This document shows positions 14,568 through 20,313 of a DNA stretch of 20,313 nt, piece after piece (position 1 is the first letter of the stretch; the number at the start of each line of letters is the position of its first letter). The notes beneath the pieces were generated by a model. It saw nothing but the letters and a program-made list of their open reading frames with translations. It was not told the DNA's origin and did no database searches. The stretch is from Parafilimonas sp. Lineage in GTDB: Bacteria; Bacteroidota; Bacteroidia; Chitinophagales; Chitinophagaceae. The DNA lies in assembly GCA_025927795.1 (NCBI GenBank), contig JAICKT010000026.1, positions 1 through 20,313 on the forward strand, in the 5' to 3' direction. The position numbers and the translations under genes were made by a program.

Positions 14568-15914
14568 TTAATTAGGTTTTTCAACTAAATCTTCATCAAT
14601 CAAATAAGCAGCAATATTATCTAACAAAGGCGTTGCCTTCGATTCATTAATCTTAATTATAAATGAATTTATATTCATTGATGGAAAAGTTAGAATACGT
14701 TTTTTCCCAACTGTATTTCCGTTTAGTTCATTTACAATTTTATTGTCCGACATGAACTGAACTGTAAATGATTTTATTTTTTGACCTGATGCAATATCTT
14801 CATTCAAAACAATACAATTAATTTTTTGTGACTGATGCAAATCAATTTTATATAGCGTTGATGCCGCAGTAAATTTTTTATTGGTGACAGGTCTTCCAAA
14901 ACTTTCATCTCTCAGTTTTTTAAATCCAACTAAGGCTGCTGAATCATGCGCATCAATTAAGCCTTCTTTGTCTGGCGGAACATTCAATAATAAATTCGAG
15001 CCTCTTCCAACTGACTTCAAATACAACGTAAACAATTGCTCCGGTGTTTTTACTTTATCATCTTCTTCTTTATGATAAAACCAACCCGGTCTTATACTTA
15101 CATCACATTCTGCCGGAATCCAGTTTTTGCCATTTACATTTCCATGGTTTAATGTATCAGTTGAAGGCGCACCTGCTCCTCTTGAAAAACCTGCGGTATC
15201 TAATAAATCCCAATTAGGATCACCTGCAATACCATTTTCATTTCCTACCCAACGCGCATCAGGACCAATATCACTAAACACAATTGTGTTTGGTGCAACG
15301 GTTCTCATAGTTTTTTCAAAGCGGTTCCAATCGTAAACCTGTTTCTTTCCATTCGGTCCTTCACCATTTGCGCCATCCCACCAAAACTCGAAAAAAGGTC
15401 CATAGTTTTTTACTACTTCTTTCATCATGTTTATAAAAACATCATTGTATTCCGGTGTTCCGTATTTCGGATGATTTCTATCCCATGGCGATAAATACAC
15501 GCCCATCTTCAAGCCATATTTTTTGCAGCTATCACTTAATTCGCGCAGCACATCACCTTTGCCATTTCTCCACTTGCTTTGTGCAACGGTGTGTGTTGAA
15601 TATTTACTCGGCCACAAACAAAATCCGTCATGATGTTTCGCTGTAATGATGATACCTTTTGCGCCGGCAGCTTTTGCAATACGGCACCATTGCCCGCAAT
15701 CTAAATTTGTTGGATTAAAAACATCTTCAGGTTCCGTGCCTTTGCCCCACTCTAAATCTGTAAATGTGTTCGGACCAAAATGCGCGAACAAATAAAAATC
15801 CATTTTTTGCCATGCCAATTGCTGTTTAGATGGCACAGGTTTATTTACAGCAACTTTTTGAGCTTGAATTAAGCAGCAGGAAAAAAGAAAAATAATTGCG
15901 ATTAAATTTTTCAT
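14568..15914 (-). CDS. Secreted GH29 alpha-L-fucosidase
   Basis: 448-residue glycoside hydrolase family 29 enzyme that releases terminal L-fucose with retention of configuration. A signal peptide ends at CLIQA-Q (residue 18). The (beta/alpha)8 domain carries FAHFGPNTFTDLEWGKG (43-59), AKHHDGFCLWPSKYS (92-106), YLSPWDRN (140-147) and FEFWWDG, with Asp180 as the expected nucleophile. The HFGxNTFTDxEWG pattern points to subfamily GH29-B, whose members prefer alpha-1,3/1,4-linked fucose; I am moderately sure of the subfamily. The acid/base Glu is not assigned with confidence (Glu226 is a candidate). A small beta-sandwich occupies about 350-448. There is no T9SS tail or lipobox, so it is probably periplasmic. 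The dehydrogenase gene follows, probably in the same operon. Confidence 0.93.
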   Translation of the reverse strand: MKNLIAIIFLFSCCLIQAQKVAVNKPVPSKQQLAWQKMDFYLFAHFGPNTFTDLEWGKGTEPEDVFNPTNLDCGQWCRIAKAAGAKGIIITAKHHDGFCLWPSKYSTHTVAQSKWRNGKGDVLRELSDSCKKYGLKMGVYLSPWDRNHPKYGTPEYNDVFINMMKEVVKNYGPFFEFWWDGANGEGPNGKKQVYDWNRFEKTMRTVAPNTIVFSDIGPDARWVGNENGIAGDPNWDLLDTAGFSRGAGAPSTDTLNHGNVNGKNWIPAECDVSIRPGWFYHKEEDDKVKTPEQLFTLYLKSVGRGSNLLLNVPPDKEGLIDAHDSAALVGFKKLRDESFGRPVTNKKFTAASTLYKIDLHQSQKINCIVLNEDIASGQKIKSFTVQFMSDNKIVNELNGNTVGKKRILTFPSMNINSFIIKINESKATPLLDNIAAYLIDEDLVEKPN

Positions 15915-16169
15915 TGGTTATCTGATTAATAAAATTGTTTTTTATGAAGTTCTATGTTGCTATTTATAATGTTCAGCTTAGAACCGAAGCAATAAAATTA
16001 ATGATGATGAAGTTAGCAACTAAAACAAAAAATTTCGATTATGGTAAACTCAATGCAAATGCTGTGATGAATTAATTTATTTTTTTGGGCTCTCATCTTA
16101 CTGCAATTAGTATAAAAGGCAAACATCATGTACAAAAAATGGCGAATAAAGAACTGAATGTCAACCTCC

Positions 16170-16536
16170 GGTCAGTAAAAGCAGGCGGGTAATTTATTTT
16201 ACCACTGTCGGAATGGTAAAGCCCCATGTGCCAAGCTGTTGGTATTGCTTTTATAAAAGCTTTTTAAGAACTGTGCACTGCCGGTGGTATGCTGCCACGG
16301 CGTTTTAAAAAGATTATCGCGCAACTGGCGAAGGTTTTCGCTTTGGCGGCTTAATAGCGCCTGGCTGGTTTCGTGCGTTTGGGTAGTATCACCGCAGCCG
16401 CATCATCTGGCAGCACAATATTTTGCTGGGTAAGAAATGCGGTGAGCGGGCTATCTGCACCAAGATCGGTGCTTCGCTGAATAATGTTTTGCAGCAGCGT
16501 AAGCTGGCTGGTAAAGTCTTCGGGATAAGACGTGCC
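16170..16536 (-). pseudogene. Frameshifted remnant of a Bacteroidota protein gene
   Basis: Reading the minus strand and changing frame gives a continuous protein-like text: YPEDFTSQLTLLQNIIQRS and DSPLTAFLTQQNIVLPDDA from about 16536; then, after a shift near 16390, QTHETSQALLSRQSENLRQL and KTPWQHTTGSAQFLKSFY; then, after shifts near 16233 and 16207, QLGTWGFTIP and DSGKINYPPAFTDR. At least three frameshifts are needed, and no intact start or end exists. The text resembles an uncharacterised Bacteroidota protein family that I cannot name. The stretch is visibly richer in G+C than its surroundings, suggesting a foreign or repeat-like origin. Confidence 0.75.
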
Positions 16537-16661
16537 ATATGATTTTTAATTTAATGACAAGGTTAAAAGGGCACGTATTAGTTTAGGCTTTGCAGTTGGT
16601 ATAGACAAATCAAATATAGATATTTATTGATAAAATTTTGCAGCGGCAATATTTTAAAACA

Positions 16662-16700
16662 TAAAAAAAAGCGAAGGCTTGCAAAAAGCAAGCCCACGCT
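16662..16700 (-). terminator. Rho-independent terminator of the giant surface-protein gene
   Basis: On the minus strand, AGCG-TG-GGCTTGC, a TTTTT loop, then GCAAGCC-TT-CGCT form a stem of 7 plus 4 bp with a small internal loop (16670-16700). Eight Ts follow (16670 down to 16663). It lies 33 bases past the stop codon at 16734. Confidence 0.92.
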
Positions 16701-16733
16701 TATGGAAAGATAAAGCTTATACGGTACGGATTT

Positions 16734-19700
16734 TTATTGTTTTAATAACTTAATTGTTTTAATTGTTTTTGTATTTGTATTAATTGCAACTACTGTGTAA
16801 ACGCCCGGGGCTAAATTACCATTAGTAACAATTTTGAGTGAATTGATGCCCTGATGCATTGAACCAAATGTATTGCTGTAAACAATTTTTCCTGTGGCAT
16901 CATACACCATTACCTGTACTTTACTGTTGTTCTGTGATGGAACATTCAGATTAAAGTAATCATGGAACGGATTAGGAAATGCTTTGATTTCATCGCCATT
17001 AATTTTTGAAGCTGTAGCATCAGAAGAATTTGTTACAGATGAAACAATTGTTTGTAACAGTCCGGCACCACCTGCAGGTAATGCTGGTATTACACCTGAA
17101 GCAGAAGGTGTGTAACCTTTTATAATCAACGCACCAATCAATCCAAATTGTGATTGCGGTGTACCCGGTGCTACACTAATGGTAACGTTACCGTAGCTAT
17201 CTGGTGTAACACCGTAAATAGTTTGAGTGCCGTTTACATTTAATGAAGCATTAAGTATGGTTGTAACACCATTTATTACATAGGCAACGTTTACATCTCC
17301 AAGTGCATTAGAGCTTGCAAAGAAAGTAAAGTCATACTTCATTCCAATGTTTAAGCCGGTGATTTGGAATGATGCTGTTTGACCAGGAAATAAACCATAG
17401 CTGTCAATAGCTACTGTGTCTGGAACTGCACCAAGATTATTCAATGGATTTTTACCATCAGAATATAAACCAGCCCAATTTGTTGAAAGCTGCATGCCTG
17501 TGCTTGTAATCATTCCTTTTTCATCAAAGAAATTATTCCAGGTATATCCAATCTGCGGAATTACATCTAAGTTATTCCATGGAAGCGGCGCATTATTACT
17601 TAAAGTATAATTCAGGTAAACATTGTAGGCATAAGTGCTTGCAGAAACTGTGTTTGAGAAGCTTGAATAAACGGGACCGCTGAACACTGCTCTTACTGCA
17701 TAATTATATGTAGTATTTGTTGTAAGATTATTATCTGTATATGTTGTTGTTCCCGCAGAAACTGTAGTTAGCAGACTGTAACTGCTTGCACCATCTGCAG
17801 CACGCCATATTTGGTAACCTGTTTCTGTAGTAGCCCTGTCTTGCCACTGCAAACCAATTGAATTGCGTGTAATAGTAGTAGTGATAAGATTAGCTGGTGC
17901 AACTGTAGTATATGTGCTTGCATAGCTTTGAATAACCATAGTACTGATAAACGCATAATCTGCACCTGTTGCTTTTGATACTACTACATACACTCTGCCA
18001 GTCACATCCGGTGATATAGCATTAAGCTCAACTGTTTTGTTTAAGTTATCTGTTGCATTTAATGTAACAGTTTGTGCACCGATGGTAAAGTTTGTTGTAC
18101 CATTAATTCCATCATCATGACTATTAAAGAATATAAAGTTATATTTCTTTGAAGTGCTTAAGCCTGTGATTTGAATGGTATCCTTTGCATTAGTGCCTTC
18201 GTAATCTGCTGTTCTCATTACAACATTCGGATAAATTCCAACTCCTTCAACGGGCTGCATACCGGATTGAACAACACCCTGGAAACCATTTTTAAGTGTA
18301 ACGGTCATACCGGTAGGTGCATTGCTGTCATCGGTAATATTAGTGTATGAGCTTCCTTTGAACGGATAAGGTGCAATAAGGTTCCATGGTTTAGGAACAT
18401 TATGTGCTCCATCAGAGAAACTTAAATAGGTTGAAGAAATATTTGGATCTGAAATTAAAATATTAAATGCAGTTGAAGCTGTTGCATTGCTGTTATCAGT
18501 TGCAGTTATTGTTACCTGGTATCCACCTAAACTATTTGGTGTTGGTGTAACTGTTATCTTGCCTGTTCCGTTGCCATTATCAACAAATGTTGCAAAAGAA
18601 GGCAAACCTGATACAGATAAAGTAATCTGATCTGTTGCATCATCAATTGCAGAAATATTTACTGTTGCTGTTTGATTATATTTTATAGAAACATCAGCTA
18701 TTGCATTTATTCTCGGTATTTGATTAGTGGTAGTTATTGTTGCCACGTTACTGTAATCAGAATTTCCCTGTGAATTATATGCTGCTACCTTATAAGAATA
18801 CTGCGTGTTGCCACTTGCAGTTGTATCTGTAAAGCTTGTAGCATCAACTAATGTTTGACCAATTTGCGAATACACATTATTTGAAGTTAATGCACGATAA
18901 ACATTATAACCACTTTCATTGAAGGCAACATCCGTCCATGAAAGTTGTACGCCTTTACCATCTGCGTTTTGTGCAGTTAAATCCGTTGGAGATGCAGGCG
19001 CAGCGCCGCCATTATAAATACTTGATATAACTAATGCATTAATGTAGCCCACAGGTGTATTAAGACCCTTAGACATAGTATAAGTAATAGTGCCATCTGA
19101 AGCAGGCTTAATTCCAGTGATGGTAACTGTGTTTGTTGTATTATTTTGAACACGAAGCGTATCGCTTTGATTACCTACTGTATAAACTGTTGAACCATTA
19201 TCAGGCACATTATTAAAATTGCTGGCGCCAAAGAAAGTTAGATTATACGTGTTTGAAGCATCAAGTCCTGTTATTTTGGTATCAACGGTTTCCGGTCCGC
19301 CAAAATAACCAAAGTAATAATAATCTGCCAACACTGCATCAGGATATACACCTGAATTATTACCTGTTGAAACACCTGAATTATAATTACCGAACCAAGG
19401 TGTTTGGAAAGCTAATCCAACAGTTGTTGTTTTTCCCTGGTCATCAACAAGATTGTTAGTTGTTGTACTGGTAATGCTATTCCATGGAGCACCGATAGGC
19501 GTATTATATTTAAACCTTACATAAATCTTTGTATTAGGATTTACATCTTTAACAACAACACTAAACGTAGCGCTCGTTATTCCTCCGTTGCCATCATTTA
19601 CAGTTACTACAGGATTATAGTTACCCGCAGAACTGAAATCAGGATGCAGAACAAGTGTTGCAGAGCCGTTACCGTTATCTGTGAGTGTATAAGCATTTGG

Positions 19701-20313
19701 TACGTTTGATACAGACCAGCTTAATACATCACCAGCGTTTTGATCATGTGCAGTTAGCGGAATGCTTACTGTAGCATTTTCATTCAAACTATAATTTGCA
19801 ATTGCATCAATTGTTGGTGCGTAATTGTTGTTTACAGTTAATGTGAATACAGTACTGTCTTTGCCACCATAAGGATCGGCAACAAGTATCTTTATATTAT
19901 TGTAAACACCCTGATCAGCTTGTGAAGGATCTAATATTAAAGAAGCTCCGTTACTTCCGTTACCTGCAAGGCTTGCAAATGCAGGCAAATTAGCAGAGGT
20001 ATATGATAATATATCTCCATCAGCATCTGTTGCACTTATATTTATTGTGGAGCCTGAACTGTATGGAATTGATCTTGAACTAAGTTGAGATATTACAGGT
20101 AAATTATCTTTTGTTGTTGCAGAAGCCAATGAAGCTGTACTTACAGTTTCACCAAGGCCTGTTGCCTGTATTTTATAATAGTGAATGAGATTAGAATTAA
20201 GACCTGTATCTGAATAAGAAGTGGTATTAGCTGCAAGTGTAGTTAATGAGATATAATTGGAATTATCACCAATTGATCTGAATAACTTATAGCCGGTTGC
20301 GCCTGAAACATTA
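16734..20313 (-). CDS. Giant T9SS surface protein with FN3, Ig-like and PWN modules (N-terminus outside window)
   Basis: The frame is open to the window edge, so about 1192 C-terminal residues are visible and the true start lies beyond 20313. A TTG at 20129 is internal, because codons upstream of it read as an FN3 domain (GYKLFRSIG, TSYSDTGLNSN). Domains in order: partial FN3 (20130-20312); two Ig/cadherin-like repeats with DADGD and NENATVSI (about 19545-20105); PWN module 1 (19015-19532); FN3 (18730-19005); Ig-like (18450-18722); PWN module 2 (17925-18440); FN3 (17640-17920); PWN module 3 (17105-17630); and a T9SS type A sorting domain (16734-16990) with FPNPFHDYFNL and GVYTVVAINTNTKTIKTIKL. 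There is no catalytic motif. Adhesion or carbohydrate binding at the cell surface is likely. A strong terminator follows. Confidence 0.92.
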   Translation of the reverse strand, partial: NVSGATGYKLFRSIGDNSNYISLTTLAANTTSYSDTGLNSNLIHYYKIQATGLGETVSTASLASATTKDNLPVISQLSSRSIPYSSGSTINISATDADGDILSYTSANLPAFASLAGNGSNGASLILDPSQADQGVYNNIKILVADPYGGKDSTVFTLTVNNNYAPTIDAIANYSLNENATVSIPLTAHDQNAGDVLSWSVSNVPNAYTLTDNGNGSATLVLHPDFSSAGNYNPVVTVNDGNGGITSATFSVVVKDVNPNTKIYVRFKYNTPIGAPWNSITSTTTNNLVDDQGKTTTVGLAFQTPWFGNYNSGVSTGNNSGVYPDAVLADYYYFGYFGGPETVDTKITGLDASNTYNLTFFGASNFNNVPDNGSTVYTVGNQSDTLRVQNNTTNTVTITGIKPASDGTITYTMSKGLNTPVGYINALVISSIYNGGAAPASPTDLTAQNADGKGVQLSWTDVAFNESGYNVYRALTSNNVYSQIGQTLVDATSFTDTTASGNTQYSYKVAAYNSQGNSDYSNVATITTTNQIPRINAIADVSIKYNQTATVNISAIDDATDQITLSVSGLPSFATFVDNGNGTGKITVTPTPNSLGGYQVTITATDNSNATASTAFNILISDPNISSTYLSFSDGAHNVPKPWNLIAPYPFKGSSYTNITDDSNAPTGMTVTLKNGFQGVVQSGMQPVEGVGIYPNVVMRTADYEGTNAKDTIQITGLSTSKKYNFIFFNSHDDGINGTTNFTIGAQTVTLNATDNLNKTVELNAISPDVTGRVYVVVSKATGADYAFISTMVIQSYASTYTTVAPANLITTTITRNSIGLQWQDRATTETGYQIWRAADGASSYSLLTTVSAGTTTYTDNNLTTNTTYNYAVRAVFSGPVYSSFSNTVSASTYAYNVYLNYTLSNNAPLPWNNLDVIPQIGYTWNNFFDEKGMITSTGMQLSTNWAGLYSDGKNPLNNLGAVPDTVAIDSYGLFPGQTASFQITGLNIGMKYDFTFFASSNALGDVNVAYVINGVTTILNASLNVNGTQTIYGVTPDSYGNVTISVAPGTPQSQFGLIGALIIKGYTPSASGVIPALPAGGAGLLQTIVSSVTNSSDATASKINGDEIKAFPNPFHDYFNLNVPSQNNSKVQVMVYDATGKIVYSNTFGSMHQGINSLKIVTNGNLAPGVYTVVAINTNTKTIKTIKLLKQ

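Larger units (their letters stand above)
15915..16733. other. Long intergenic stretch with gene remnant and repeat
   Basis: This stretch separates the fucosidase start from the giant gene's stop. From 15915 to about 16080 it is A+T-rich with one 43-codon frame (15944-16075, plus) that I do not trust. GGGCTCTCATCTT at 16087-16099 is the exact reverse complement of 1826-1838 in the inverted-repeat element. The frameshifted gene remnant follows (16170-16536), then A+T-rich sequence and the terminator at 16662-16700. Confidence 0.6.

Noticed and set aside
15944..16075. 43-codon plus-strand open frame beginning MKFYVAIYNVQLRTEAIK
   Set aside because: It has no promoter or ribosome-binding signal, no recognisable family, and lies in ordinary A+T-rich spacer. 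It could be real, but nothing supports it.
16087..16099. 13-base exact match to 1826-1838 as proof of a third element copy
   Set aside because: A 13-base match is expected by chance somewhere in a 20-kb window. Only its position beside the gene remnant makes it suggestive.
20127..20129. TTG at 20129 as the start of the giant protein
   Set aside because: The frame continues upstream to the window edge and reads as a good FN3 domain, so this is an internal codon.
1..20313. CRISPR array, phage genes, defence system or intact insertion sequence
   Set aside because: No regularly spaced repeats with unique spacers, no transposase, integrase or defence-type domains were seen on either strand.

Overview
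The window looks like chromosomal DNA of a member of the Bacteroidota, most plausibly a Chitinophagaceae-like organism. The grounds are: low G+C; genes starting without strong Shine-Dalgarno sequences; TAnnTTTG-type promoter boxes; two secreted proteins ending in type IX secretion (T9SS) C-terminal domains; and Bacteroidota-type gene families (DUF3109, GH29, LutB). The family-level placement is inference.

Layout. 1-471 has no convincing gene. 472-1541 holds a small four-helix membrane protein and a cysteine-rich DUF3109 protein. 1549-1970 is repeat-rich: a nested palindrome, an imperfect inverted-repeat element, a 7-nt periodic tract and a G+C-rich hairpin that runs up to lutB (1971-3356). 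3568-5201 (minus) is a two-gene secreted alpha/beta hydrolase unit, facing an AraC-type regulator and a TPR protein (5408-7292) across a spacer with a clear inverted repeat. After tRNA-Lys (minus) comes a tight plus-strand run: SDR oxidoreductase, SAM-hydroxide adenosyltransferase family protein and RsmB/NOP-family RNA methyltransferase. The methyltransferase gene carries two in-frame repeat insertions. 10467-13067 (minus) encodes a secreted subtilisin-like protease and a lipoprotein. 13153-13356 (plus) is a small tRNA locus: a 5'-half tRNA-Arg relic, an intact tRNA-Arg(ACG) with an unusual A19-U56 tertiary pair, and a terminator. 13434-15914 (minus) pairs a GH29 alpha-L-fucosidase with a zinc-dependent dehydrogenase. 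15915-16733 holds a frameshifted, G+C-richer gene remnant and a strong terminator. 16734 to the window end is the C-terminal part of a giant T9SS surface protein built from FN3, Ig-like and three copies of an unnamed 'PWN' module.

How it fits together. Most genes are housekeeping or general metabolism. The fucosidase and dehydrogenase suggest fucose release and oxidation. The protease and the giant protein are exported, but no T9SS machinery is in the window. No defence system, CRISPR array, phage or intact transposon was seen. The least ordinary features are the tRNA-Arg locus, the repeats inside the rRNA methyltransferase gene and the repeated PWN module.
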